A stretch of 64,000 bases of DNA from a virus, in IMG/VR virus record IMGVR_UViG_3300035670_000052, positions 1 through 64,000 of that record; one strand, given 5' to 3'. The notes under the pieces were generated by a model. It worked only from the letters and a program-made list of their open reading frames with translations. It had not been told where the DNA came from and did not search any database. Both the position numbers and the translations under genes were made by a program. Positions 56,753 to 64,000 of this stretch are shown in pieces (the stretch's first letter is position 1; each line of letters begins with the position of its first letter).

Positions 56753-58456
56753 ATGAATATTTCTGTACTTTTTTTAAATTTATCTTCTAGAGATGTAATC
56801 TTAACTCATGATTTCATATTGAATGACTTGTTAAATGATTATGAAAAATCAATTTCATATTTAAATTCTGATCAAATAACGGATCAAAAATTTGATGTGC
56901 TTGTTTATAGTTGTAGAAATCCAACAATTGAAGTTCACTTTGGGTATGCTCCACCATTTGAAGTTGTTTTAGATGTGGTTAAAAAAGTAAAACCAAAAAT
57001 TATTATTCAATTGTCTGATGAATTTTGGCAAGAAAATAATAATATTCATAATTCTCTTGCTGATCATTGCAAGTTGTTTATAAAAGAACATTTCCATTGG
57101 AATCATTCTTATACTTCAAATACAATTCAAAAACCATTAGGTTACTTAAATGATTTTCCTGTTGACTTAGAAAATATTAAACCAATTAATGATAGGAAAT
57201 ATTTTTGGTCATGGGTTGGTTATTTAAAAGGTGATCGACAAGACATGATTAATAAATTCATGAGAATCTGGTATCATGTTTGTGCGTCTAATGGTGGATT
57301 AAGTAGACCTGAAATTCATGAACTTTATAGTAATTCTAAATTTGTTCCTATTGGTAGAGGAAATTCATCTGTAGATTGTTGGAGAATTTATGAAGCAATA
57401 GTTTGTGGTGCTATTCCTGTAATAGTATCTTATGAAGATGAAATAAACTGGTCTTTTCAATATAAAGAAAAACTTCCAGCAATATATGCTTCAAATTGGG
57501 ATGAAGCATCTGATATCTGTATACGATTATCAGATGATCCTGAAGCAATGTCTGCTAAGCAGGAAGAACTTTTAAATTGGTGGAAAAATACAATAGCATA
57601 TACTAAAGAAGAAATTAAAAAAGTATTTTATGAAACATCAATAACTGTCATATGTGCATGTAAAAATAGAGATCCTGCTTTAAAAGTTTCTCTTAGATCT
57701 TGGTTAAATTTTGATCAAATATCTGAGATTATTATCGTTGATTGGAGTTCTGATAATTCATTAGAATATTTAACGTCTTGGGATAAAAGAATTAAAGTAG
57801 TATCAGTACCTAATCAAAATTATTTTAACCAACCACAACCATTAAATTTGGCAACAAAATTAGCCGAAAGTAAATATATTCTCAAGCTTGATTGTGATTA
57901 TATCTTAAATCCCTATTTTAAATTTTTTGAAAATAAAGAATATTTAATTGATGATCAATCTTTTGTTTGTGGACAAAATACAGTTGATCGGGGATTTGAT
58001 CCTTATTACAAGTATCTTTTCGGATTCCTTTATGTTTCTAAATCGAACTTTATGAAAATAAACGGATTTTCTGAACGTTTTTGTAAATGGTATGCATCTG
58101 AAGATCAGGATATTATGATGAGATTAGAAAATCTGGGTCTGAAGAAAAGGGGAATGGATTATGATCATAACGTAATTCATATACCTCATTCAGATAAAAA
58201 ACGGACAGAAAATTTTGAAGCGACAGTAATTGAAAAAGAATATGAAGACGACATAAGAGAAAGAATGAAGCATAGGGGATTTGATGGTGAAGAATTGCAA
58301 TGGCAAACTGAATTTTCTCTAGCTCAAATGCATGTGAATGCAAATCAAGGATGGCTTTCTCAAATGGGAAATGATTATGTTTGTACGGATCCAATGACCG
58401 AATGGGATATTGAAAGGATAAATTCACAATATTATATTGCAAAGAAACATGAATAA
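56753..58456 (+). CDS. Fusion: exostosin-like plus GT2 glycosyltransferase
   Basis: 567 residues. In the first half KFVPIGRGNSSVDCWRIYEA and IVCGAIPVIVSYEDEINWSF match the exostosin/GT47 donor region. In the second, ITVICACKNRDPALKVSLRS, EIIIVDWSSDNSLEYL, YILKLDCDYILNPYFKFFE (DCD metal site) and WYASEDQDIMMRLENLGLKK (ED) are GT2 motifs. The bifunctional layout resembles polymerising transferases. It overlaps the following gene by 8 bases. Confidence 0.82.
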   Translation: MNISVLFLNLSSRDVILTHDFILNDLLNDYEKSISYLNSDQITDQKFDVLVYSCRNPTIEVHFGYAPPFEVVLDVVKKVKPKIIIQLSDEFWQENNNIHNSLADHCKLFIKEHFHWNHSYTSNTIQKPLGYLNDFPVDLENIKPINDRKYFWSWVGYLKGDRQDMINKFMRIWYHVCASNGGLSRPEIHELYSNSKFVPIGRGNSSVDCWRIYEAIVCGAIPVIVSYEDEINWSFQYKEKLPAIYASNWDEASDICIRLSDDPEAMSAKQEELLNWWKNTIAYTKEEIKKVFYETSITVICACKNRDPALKVSLRSWLNFDQISEIIIVDWSSDNSLEYLTSWDKRIKVVSVPNQNYFNQPQPLNLATKLAESKYILKLDCDYILNPYFKFFENKEYLIDDQSFVCGQNTVDRGFDPYYKYLFGFLYVSKSNFMKINGFSERFCKWYASEDQDIMMRLENLGLKKRGMDYDHNVIHIPHSDKKRTENFEATVIEKEYEDDIRERMKHRGFDGEELQWQTEFSLAQMHVNANQGWLSQMGNDYVCTDPMTEWDIERINSQYYIAKKHE

Positions 58457-60317
58457 ATTTAAAAATTTTCCTACTGCATATTACTTATCTTTAGAGGAAT
58501 CAATTGAACGTCAAAAAAATATTGAGAACGAATTTCTTAAATATAATATAAAATTAAATCCTATAATTTCAAAAAGATTTTCAGAATCTAATGATAAAAT
58601 TTTTGGAAAACATCTGAATCAATTAAATTCTGGAACAGCAGGATGTTGTGTTTCTCATCTCAAAGCAATTAAAGATTGGTATGATAATTATAATGACGAC
58701 TATGCCTTTTTTTGTGAGGATGATCTGTCATTAGAAACTGTAAAGTATTGGAATTTTTCTTGGGATCAATTTATTGAAAATGTTCCTAAAGATTATGATT
58801 GTATTCAGCTATTGACAATTCGTAAAAATTTTGATACATTTACAATACGTGAAAGATATTGGGATGATTGGGCTGCAACCGCATACATCATTAGAAGAGA
58901 GTATGCAAAAAAAATTATAGATACTTACATAAAGGAAGACACTTTTAATTTAGAAATACCAAATGTAGAAGTGATGCCCTTAATTGAAAATATTTTATTT
59001 ACTATAGGTAAAACATATACTATTCCTTTATTTGTGGAAAATACAGAATTTGATTCTACATTTTCCAAAGCACAAGATGATGATGTAAATGAAGGGCAAA
59101 AAAATAATCATAAGATAGCACATGATATTGTTTTAAATTATTGGAAATCTAAAATGAATACTAATTTATCAACATTATTAACTGAATTTTCATTAGATAC
59201 TGAAAATGCAATTAATAATTTTAATCTTGGAGTTTGGTATGAAAATAGTGGACATACTGCTCCTGCTTTATCTTATTTTTTAAGATGTGCAGAAAGATCT
59301 GATGATGATCATCTTGCATATGAAGCTTTGATTCGAGCTTCATATTGTTATGATAAACAAGGAACTAGAGATGGAAGTGCAAAGTCTTTGCTTGAACAAG
59401 CATTGTGTTTGTTACCTACTAGACCCGAAGCATACTTTCTTTTAAGTAGATTTGCAGAGAGGCGTCAATGGTGGCAAGACTGTTATATTCATGCCAATAA
59501 TGGATTAATGTTTGCTGAGCATGATTCTCATCCAGATTTAATTACTGATGTTGAATATCCCGGATATTATGGATTGCTTTTTGAAAAGGCAATTTCTGGA
59601 TGGTGGTGGGGTAAAAATGAAGAATGTAAAAATATTTTGTTAGATATCAAAGATAACTATACATTAAATGAAGTATATCAAAAAAGTGTTTATGATAATT
59701 TAAAAAAAATTGGAGTAGAAATTTTAGAAGAATCTTCTAATTATTTTCACAATGAGTATTTGAATGCATGTAATACACCTAGTGATATAAATGAAAATCT
59801 TCACATTCTTTTTGATCTTGCTAATGAATGTGAACATGTTACTGAATTTGGAGTAAGATCTGGTGTTAGTACTAGGGCATTTTTAAATACAAATGTATCT
59901 TTAAGATCATACGATTTGGAAAAAAATTCGGTCGTAACTGATCTGTTTGAGATGGCAAATAGTATTGGAAAAGATGCCAAGTACTATGAAGAAGATGTAT
60001 TAAATGTCGAAATTGAAGAAACTGATCTTCTGTTTTTTGATACTTGGCATCATTATGAACAGCTAAAGCAAGAGTTGAATAAACACTCCAGCAAAGTAAG
60101 GAAATATTTGGTTTTTCATGATACACATACTTATGCGATGTCTGGTGAGAAATGTTCTAATGCAAGTAGTGGAAATATATTAACAGATACTATTGAAAAT
60201 CCTGAAGGTTTATTGCCAGCAATTATAGAATTTATGGTGTCTAATTCAAATTGGATTTTTAAAGTTTATAAAAAAAATAATAATGGATTAATTGTTCTTG
60301 AAAAAAAAACTTTATGA
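58449..60317 (+). CDS. Three-domain fusion: GT25, helical repeat, methyltransferase
   Basis: 622 residues. Residues 1-235: YYLSLEESIERQKNIENEFL, TAGCCVSHLKAIKDWYDN and AFFCEDDLSLETVKYW are family 25. Residues about 245-400 are TPR-like helices (FNLGVWYENSGHTAPALSYF, RPEAYFLLSRFAERRQWWQD). Residues 430-622 are methyltransferase-like: HVTEFGVRSGVSTRAFLN, LLFFDTWHHYEQLKQELNKH and YLVFHDTHTYA. The first domain is closest to the GT25 gene at 27059, linking the two glycan islands. Confidence 0.8.
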   Translation: MNKFKNFPTAYYLSLEESIERQKNIENEFLKYNIKLNPIISKRFSESNDKIFGKHLNQLNSGTAGCCVSHLKAIKDWYDNYNDDYAFFCEDDLSLETVKYWNFSWDQFIENVPKDYDCIQLLTIRKNFDTFTIRERYWDDWAATAYIIRREYAKKIIDTYIKEDTFNLEIPNVEVMPLIENILFTIGKTYTIPLFVENTEFDSTFSKAQDDDVNEGQKNNHKIAHDIVLNYWKSKMNTNLSTLLTEFSLDTENAINNFNLGVWYENSGHTAPALSYFLRCAERSDDDHLAYEALIRASYCYDKQGTRDGSAKSLLEQALCLLPTRPEAYFLLSRFAERRQWWQDCYIHANNGLMFAEHDSHPDLITDVEYPGYYGLLFEKAISGWWWGKNEECKNILLDIKDNYTLNEVYQKSVYDNLKKIGVEILEESSNYFHNEYLNACNTPSDINENLHILFDLANECEHVTEFGVRSGVSTRAFLNTNVSLRSYDLEKNSVVTDLFEMANSIGKDAKYYEEDVLNVEIEETDLLFFDTWHHYEQLKQELNKHSSKVRKYLVFHDTHTYAMSGEKCSNASSGNILTDTIENPEGLLPAIIEFMVSNSNWIFKVYKKNNNGLIVLEKKTL

Positions 60318-61087
60318 ATAAAAAATCAATTCCTGTTATTGGAGTTCCGATTGTAAATGGAGTTCATTGGTTAAAAAGATTAATCGATAGTATTGATTAT
60401 CCAACAGATAATCTTTTTATTATCAATAATAATGGGAGAGATCAAATAACCAAAGAGTTAGATGATCTAACAAAGATCGATCACAAGTTTATAAAACAAA
60501 TAAAAGTTTGTCATCTTCCATCAAATATTGGTTGTAGCGGGGCTTGGAATTTAATCATTAAGTGTTATATGATGTGCCCATATTGGATTATTGCAAATCA
60601 TGATATTTGTTTTTCTCCTGGGCTTCTTGAAAACATGGTTAATAGTTCTGAAAATGAAGATATTGGAATTGTAAAGGGTAAAAAATTTCAATGGGATTTA
60701 TTCTTGATAAAGGATTTTGTAATTCAAGAGTGTGGTTTATTTGATGAAAATTTTTATCCAGCATATGTTGAAGATTGTGATTATCATATCAGATTAATGT
60801 TAAAAAATATTGAAACTTCGGTAGTAGATATTCCTTATTTACATGGAGATGTTGATTATGAAACTACTGGATCTCAAACTTGGAGAACCGATTATTCATT
60901 AAAGGAAAAATTAGATTATTCTCACGATTGTAATATGTATTATATTGCTGAAAAATGGGGTAGTAATTGGAGAGATTCTAATTGGGAATATCATCCATAT
61001 GATTATCCATATAATAATTCAAGTATACCAATTTCATATACTACTTACGATTTAAAATTTGTTCGTAGAAAAAATATTGGTTTTTAA
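60314..61087 (+). CDS. GT2-like glycosyltransferase
   Basis: 257 residues. IPVIGVPIVNGVHWLKRLID, NLFIINNNGRDQITKELDDL, SNIGCSGAWNLIIKCYMMC and WIIANHDICFSPGLLENMV (HD in the usual D-x-D place) then YVEDCDYHIRLML (ED-D) are GT2 features. It closes the second glycan operon. It overlaps the preceding stop by 4 bases. Confidence 0.78.
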   Translation: MNKKSIPVIGVPIVNGVHWLKRLIDSIDYPTDNLFIINNNGRDQITKELDDLTKIDHKFIKQIKVCHLPSNIGCSGAWNLIIKCYMMCPYWIIANHDICFSPGLLENMVNSSENEDIGIVKGKKFQWDLFLIKDFVIQECGLFDENFYPAYVEDCDYHIRLMLKNIETSVVDIPYLHGDVDYETTGSQTWRTDYSLKEKLDYSHDCNMYYIAEKWGSNWRDSNWEYHPYDYPYNNSSIPISYTTYDLKFVRRKNIGF

Positions 61088-61109
61088 ATATATAATAAAA
61101 AATACAATT

Positions 61110-61346
61110 ATGAACTTTACTGTCTATTCAAAACCAGGTTGCCCATATTGTGATAAAGTAAAAGAAGTATTAAACTTGACAAAACAAACGTATGTGGTTT
61201 ATACTTTAAATGATAACTTTACCAAAGAAGAATTTTATGCAGAATTTGGTGAAGGATCAACATTCCCACAAGTTTTGTGTGATGATAAAAAAATAGGAGG
61301 TTGCGTTGACACGATCAAATTCCTCAAAGAAAATAAAATTGTCTAG
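61110..61346 (+). CDS. Glutaredoxin
   Basis: 78 residues. MNFTVYSKPGCPYCDKVKEV has the CPYC active site, STFPQVLCDDKKIGGCVDTI the cis-Pro (TFPQV) and GG-C-D glutathione-binding turn. T4-like phages use glutaredoxins to feed electrons to ribonucleotide reductase. Its 3' end overlaps the next gene. Confidence 0.92.
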   Translation: MNFTVYSKPGCPYCDKVKEVLNLTKQTYVVYTLNDNFTKEEFYAEFGEGSTFPQVLCDDKKIGGCVDTIKFLKENKIV

Positions 61347-61524
61347 TAAAGATATAAATAACTCAGAGTCCCATGATATTAATCGTGGGTTTGATATTAT
61401 ACTTAATGGAGGAAAGAAAAAGCAAACCAAACCGTTTCATATCATTTTCGAGAAAATGGTTTGCTTTCTCAATCGGGAGACGACCATTCATTTCGAGTTT
61501 TTCTTTAATACTAGAAAGAAATAA
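61306..61524 (+). CDS. 72-residue protein starting at TTG
   Basis: A strong AGGAGG (61295-61300) lies five bases before a TTG start inside the glutaredoxin gene, which is the reason for this start. The product begins MTRSNSSKKIKLSSKDINNS, then GFDIILNGGKKKQTKPFHII and ends TTIHFEFFFNTRKK. It is basic, probably DNA- or RNA-associated, but no family is recognised. Confidence 0.65.
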   Translation: MTRSNSSKKIKLSSKDINNSESHDINRGFDIILNGGKKKQTKPFHIIFEKMVCFLNRETTIHFEFFFNTRKK

Positions 61525-61545
61525 AGTAGTTTTCCGGAGAAACAC

Positions 61546-61770
61546 ATGTTAGCACCCAGCTTAGTATTTGGTTCATTTTTAACCATATTATTTTTTATAG
61601 TTGGACTATTAGCGGGATGGGTTGCCAGAGAGTATATGTTAAATTATCAGGAAGTTCCGAAAATGCATCCTGAATTTTATGATAATCATGGGAATGTTAT
61701 TCCCGACGAAGTAATTGCATTTAGATTTGATAATAACTATGACTACGATGACACAGAAGACGAAGAATAA
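61546..61770 (+). CDS. Small membrane-anchored acidic protein
   Basis: 74 residues. Residues 5-30 (LVFGSFLTILFFIVGLLAGW) are a transmembrane helix; the rest is polar (HPEFYDNHGNVIPDEVIAF) and ends in a very acidic tail (DYDDTEDEE). Looks like a small conserved cyanophage protein. It overlaps the next gene. Function unknown. Confidence 0.68.
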   Translation: MLAPSLVFGSFLTILFFIVGLLAGWVAREYMLNYQEVPKMHPEFYDNHGNVIPDEVIAFRFDNNYDYDDTEDEE

Positions 61771-62359
61771 CGTCTCAGCACAAAAAGAAAAAATTAATTC
61801 AAAAAAGGTAGTTGTTGAAAAACCAATTACCGAACTTCCTGCAAATCCATTTGCATTTGAAGTTTTAAATTTAATTTCCAAACAAAGAAGTAATTCTAAA
61901 AAAATTGAACTTTTAACGAAGTATTCTGACGATTCTTTAAAAACTATTTTTATTTGGAATTTTGATGAGAGTATTATTTCGCTTCTTCCTCCAGGAGAAG
62001 TTCCATATTCTAGCGTAAGTGAACAAAATTCTTTCAGTGGAACAATCAGTGATAAAATTAGTGATGCTGTTGGAAAAATGAATGAAATGGGATCTGCATC
62101 ATTGGGATCTCAAGATCAAGGATACTCTTCTATTCGTAAAGAATATTCTAAATTTTACAATTTTGTAAAAGGTGGTAATGATAGCTTGAGTTCTCTTCGT
62201 AGAGAAACAATGTTTATCAACATTTTGCAAGGATTGCATCCTCTTGAAGCTGAAATACTTTGTTTGGTTAAAGATAAGAAATTAGAAACAAAATATAAAA
62301 TTACAAAAGAAATTGTTTCACAAGCTTACCCAGATATTATTTGGGGTGGAAGATCTTGA
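61739..62359 (+). CDS. DUF6433-type protein
   Basis: 206 residues if started at the ATG at 61739 (61748 is an alternative). ANPFAFEVLNLISKQRSNSK, KTIFIWNFDESIISLLPPGE then VPYSSV, YNFVKGGNDSLSSLRRETMF and LHPLEAEILCLVKDKKLETK follow the pattern of the DUF6433 family of T4-like phages, located near nucleotide-metabolism and replication genes. Biochemical role not known. It overlaps both neighbours. Confidence 0.72.
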   Translation: MTTMTQKTKNNVSAQKEKINSKKVVVEKPITELPANPFAFEVLNLISKQRSNSKKIELLTKYSDDSLKTIFIWNFDESIISLLPPGEVPYSSVSEQNSFSGTISDKISDAVGKMNEMGSASLGSQDQGYSSIRKEYSKFYNFVKGGNDSLSSLRRETMFINILQGLHPLEAEILCLVKDKKLETKYKITKEIVSQAYPDIIWGGRS

Positions 62360-62700
62360 GGAAAGAATTAGTAAAAACTAAGGAGGAACTTGATGTTGTG
62401 GAATGGACAACTGAAGAAAAAACAAATTTACCTCCTAAGTATGGATGTCAGATTTTAGTTGAAAATGCCTCATATGAAGAACAAAGAGATACTTCTTTTC
62501 CTACTGATGCACATTTAGTATATTACATTGTAAATGAAAAATCCTATGTTGATGTGTGCAGGGGAACTAGAGTAAAAATTTTTGATTTGTATTATGATAA
62601 ATTTGGTTCTGGTGCAATCAAAAAAATATATTGGGGATATGGGAGAGTTAATCCTAAAATTTGGGGATATAAAGCACCCGAAAAGAAAAAAAGAAAGTAA
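62356..62700 (+). CDS. 114-residue protein of unknown function
   Basis: It probably starts at the TTG at 62356, which overlaps the previous stop; a TTG at 62341 is the other choice. KELVKTKEELDVVEWTTEEK, YVDVCRGTRVKIFDLYYDKF and IYWGYGRVNPKIWGYKAP are the main blocks, and the end is very basic (EKKKRK). Soluble. No family recognised. Confidence 0.65.
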   Translation: MRKELVKTKEELDVVEWTTEEKTNLPPKYGCQILVENASYEEQRDTSFPTDAHLVYYIVNEKSYVDVCRGTRVKIFDLYYDKFGSGAIKKIYWGYGRVNPKIWGYKAPEKKKRK

Positions 62701-62784
62701 TTTTCCAAAAGCTGGAAAAAAAATTCGCCAAAATTTTTTCGCACGAAGGTTTTTTAAAATTGTAACATCTTATACATAAAAAGC

Positions 62785-62813
62785 TTGCTATATAGATTGA
62801 ATAGGGTTATAAT
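62785..62813 (+). promoter_or_regulatory. Promoter (TTGCTA-17-TATAAT)
   Basis: TTGCTA (62785-62790), a 17-base spacer, perfect TATAAT (62808-62813). The predicted start lies immediately before the riboswitch candidate. Confidence 0.72.
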
Positions 62814-62821
62814 AATCCTCT

Positions 62822-62864
62822 AACGTTCATCCCTTTGGGACGGAAGTAAGCCGACTCGGAACGG
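62822..62864 (+). promoter_or_regulatory. Candidate glutamine riboswitch (Downstream-peptide/glnA type)
   Basis: CGTTC (62824-62828) pairs with GAACG (62859-62863) as P1, TCCC/GGGA (62830-62840) as the inner hairpin, followed by ACGGAAGTA, the highly conserved strand of glutamine-binding glnA and Downstream-peptide RNAs of cyanobacteria and their phages. A short conserved-type ORF follows at once, as in that motif class. In the usual form the strand continues GG; here it is AG. Confidence 0.7.
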
Positions 62865-62875
62865 ATCGTTCATCT

Positions 62876-63028
62876 ATGGAAACACTCATTCTGACATGCT
62901 TACAAGCACACTTAATTGCTGGGAGAGTTCATCAACAGAACATTTCCAAACAGGTAAAGAATGATTTAATTTGGGAAATAAAACAGATCTCTCCAAAGGA
63001 GTGTAAAATAGACGCAAAAGCCGACTGA
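62876..63028 (+). CDS. 50-residue downstream peptide under the riboswitch
   Basis: METLILTCLQAHLIAGRVHQ, then QNISKQVKNDLIWEIKQISP and KECKIDAKAD. It lies directly behind the glutamine riboswitch candidate. Small proteins with a similar Thr-Cys-Gln-Ala start and a C-x-x-D-A end follow this RNA in marine cyanobacteria. It may regulate nitrogen metabolism in the host, by analogy with small glutamine-synthetase inhibitors; that is inference. Confidence 0.68.
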   Translation: METLILTCLQAHLIAGRVHQQNISKQVKNDLIWEIKQISPKECKIDAKAD

Positions 63029-63036
63029 AGGAACGC
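63020..63036 (+). promoter_or_regulatory. Repeated 3' half of the riboswitch motif after the ORF
   Basis: GCCGACTGAAGGAACGC repeats the GCCGACTCGGAACG of the aptamer. Its GAACG can also pair with a second CGTTC at 62867-62871, bracketing the whole ORF. It contains the ORF's stop codon. Confidence 0.5.
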
Positions 63037-63067
63037 TCTTTAACCTAAACCATTAAGGAGAAACCTA

Positions 63068-63202
63068 ATGTCTAAAGTCGTATATCGCGGTGTCGAATAT
63101 GATACCGAAGTTCGTCGCCAGCAACAGCAGGCACAACAGCAACCCCAACAATACAACGAAACCTATCGTGGTGTTAAGTTTGTGAAGGAGGGGCAAAAAT
63201 GA
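63068..63202 (+). CDS. DUF4278-type small protein
   Basis: 44 residues. MSKVVYRGVEYDTE and NETYRGVKFVKEGQK share the YRGxxY/F pattern of the DUF4278 family common in cyanobacteria and their phages, with a Gln-rich linker between (RRQQQQAQQQPQQ). AAGGAG lies 7 bases upstream. Function unknown. Confidence 0.75.
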   Translation: MSKVVYRGVEYDTEVRRQQQQAQQQPQQYNETYRGVKFVKEGQK

Positions 63203-63300
63203 ATACTTACTTCGTTCGATATTTAAAAAGAAAAGCAAAGAAGGAACAACTCCTTCATAATGCACAACTGAATATGGCAAAGCAACCACAAATTGCTTGA
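63199..63300 (+). CDS. 33-residue basic peptide
   Basis: MNTYFVRYLKRKAKKEQLLH then NAQLNMAKQPQIA. Very basic, coupled to the DUF4278 gene by ATGA, with an AAGGAGGGG ribosome site. Ends at a terminator. Confidence 0.58.
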   Translation: MNTYFVRYLKRKAKKEQLLHNAQLNMAKQPQIA

Positions 63301-63305
63301 TTTGG

Positions 63306-63342
63306 GAGGGGACTTGATCCCCTCTTTTTTTTATGCTAAAAT
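63306..63342 (+). terminator. Terminator with a promoter -35 box in its loop
   Basis: GAGGGGA/TCCCCTC (63306-63312 and 63318-63324) plus eight T. TTGATC (63314-63319) spans the loop, and TAAAAT (63337-63342) follows after 17 bases, leading into the thyX unit. Confidence 0.78.
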
Positions 63343-63363
63343 GAATTGAAGTAACTATAAAGT

Positions 63364-63516
63364 ATGGACAAAGAAAAACTAAAACTTATTGTTCGTAATC
63401 TTGAATTACTGATTGATTCTTTGAAAGTAGAAATTTACTCTGATACTTCTGCATCTAAAGCACCAAAAAGAGTTATTGATGATTATGACGAAATTTTCGA
63501 GGAATATGACAACTAG
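63364..63516 (+). CDS. 50-residue acidic protein
   Basis: MDKEKLKLIVRNLELLIDSL, then KVEIYSDTSASKAPKRVIDD and an acidic end (YDEIFEEYDN). First gene of the thyX unit; overlaps the next by 11 bases. Unknown. Confidence 0.6.
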   Translation: MDKEKLKLIVRNLELLIDSLKVEIYSDTSASKAPKRVIDDYDEIFEEYDN

Positions 63517-63676
63517 TAGAGCAAAAAAACTGGTTAAACTTCTGGAAAGAATGTTGAAACAAGATCATCTATTTTCAGAAGAGCAACTGGTAGAAATCAA
63601 ACAACAAATGCGAGTAGTAAAACAAGAACTTGCAGAATTTGAGACACAAACATCAAAAGGATTTGGAAAGAAATGA
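63506..63676 (+). CDS. 56-residue helical protein
   Basis: MTTSRAKKLVKLLERMLKQD, then HLFSEEQLVEIKQQMRVVKQ and ELAEFETQTSKGFGKK. It is one long amphipathic helix or coiled coil. Coupled to thyX, which starts inside its stop codon. Unknown. Confidence 0.62.
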   Translation: MTTSRAKKLVKLLERMLKQDHLFSEEQLVEIKQQMRVVKQELAEFETQTSKGFGKK

Positions 63677-64000
63677 AACCCATTAAAGCAAAAGACCTTC
63701 TTGAACTGGATAAAAGACTTGAAGTTGTAAAACTTCAGGGATACCCAATCCCAGAACAAGTTATTTGGCAGGCAGGAAAGGGCGATTATTCTGAAGTTCC
63801 GATTCATAATGTTCCAGTTCCCAACCATCATGAATGTGGTCAGTGGATTGTTGAACAATTGTTAGCTAATGAGAGGGGGCATTGGGGTCCAATTGAGCAC
63901 CCTGGCATTACTTTTTCTTGTGCTGGATTTGTTCATAATGTTATCGTTCAGGCAAGAACTCATCGTATCGGAACCAGTTGGGATGTTCAGTCTCAGCGTT
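63673..64000 (+). CDS. thyX: Flavin-dependent thymidylate synthase (partial)
   Basis: The first 109 residues are visible; the gene runs off the right edge. LVKLQ-type start MKPIKAKDLLELDKRLEVVK, then LANERGHWGPIEHPGITFSC and IVQARTHRIGTSWDVQSQR, which is the ThyX signature (R-x-H-R ... S ... SQR) binding FAD and dUMP. It makes dTMP from dUMP with methylene-tetrahydrofolate. T4-like cyanophages carry thyX in place of T4 td. Confidence 0.93.
   Translation, partial: MKPIKAKDLLELDKRLEVVKLQGYPIPEQVIWQAGKGDYSEVPIHNVPVPNHHECGQWIVEQLLANERGHWGPIEHPGITFSCAGFVHNVIVQARTHRIGTSWDVQSQR

Overview
This window looks like part of a T4-like cyanophage (marine cyanomyovirus), most like the Synechococcus phage S-PM2 lineage. 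The evidence is a phage psbA (photosystem II D1) gene split by a small group I intron next to an HNH endonuclease gene, two high-light-inducible (hli) genes, a large tRNA array, thyX, a Dps-like gene, TATAAATA late promoters, compact overlapping genes, and many small proteins of the kind cyanophages carry. It is one AT-rich phage segment with nearly all genes on the + strand.

Layout. 0-6.4 kb: virion-type proteins, two minus-strand paralogues of a small beta-rich protein, a SegE-like GIY-YIG protein, a C39-like peptidase, a GH24 lysozyme, a second wall-lytic protein and a histone H1-like protein. 6.4-14.1 kb: 24 recognisable tRNA genes for all 20 amino acids plus one tRNA-sized relic, interrupted by two HNH endonuclease genes, an SLH-domain outer-membrane protein, a Dps-like gene and tiny ORFs. 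14.1-27.9 kb: small proteins, then a long overlapping glycan operon (GDP-fucose synthesis, fucosyltransferase, nucleotidyltransferase, HAD phosphatase, purine nucleoside phosphorylase, GT25-like and GT6 transferases, an epimerase). 27.9-30.3 kb: hli, small membrane proteins, hli and psbA with its intron. 30.3-32.9 kb: two HNH proteins, a metallophosphoesterase and small ORFs. 32.9-49.2 kb: four giant adhesin genes, one collagen-like Gly-X-Gln fibre ending in an S74 chaperone domain and three paralogues built from Asp-box (BNR-type) repeats. 49.3-61.1 kb: a second glycan operon of multidomain glycosyltransferases, methyltransferase fusions and a GH130-like protein. 61.1-64 kb: glutaredoxin, a DUF6433-type protein, a candidate glutamine riboswitch with its downstream peptide, and thyX (cut by the window end).

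How it may work together. Early or middle transcription is driven by host-type TTGACA-17-TATAAT promoters. In at least four places the -35 box lies in the loop of an intrinsic terminator hairpin, so one 40-base module ends one unit and starts the next. psbA and hli would sustain host photosynthesis, the tRNAs would serve translation, and the two glycan operons flank the fibre genes and may decorate them or alter the host surface (inference). The least explained signal is in the tRNA region: almost every tRNA that is not directly behind another tRNA is preceded by an inverted repeat whose 3' arm ends 4-6 bases before the tRNA. Two of the tRNAs (Asn, Val) also share a non-canonical elbow.
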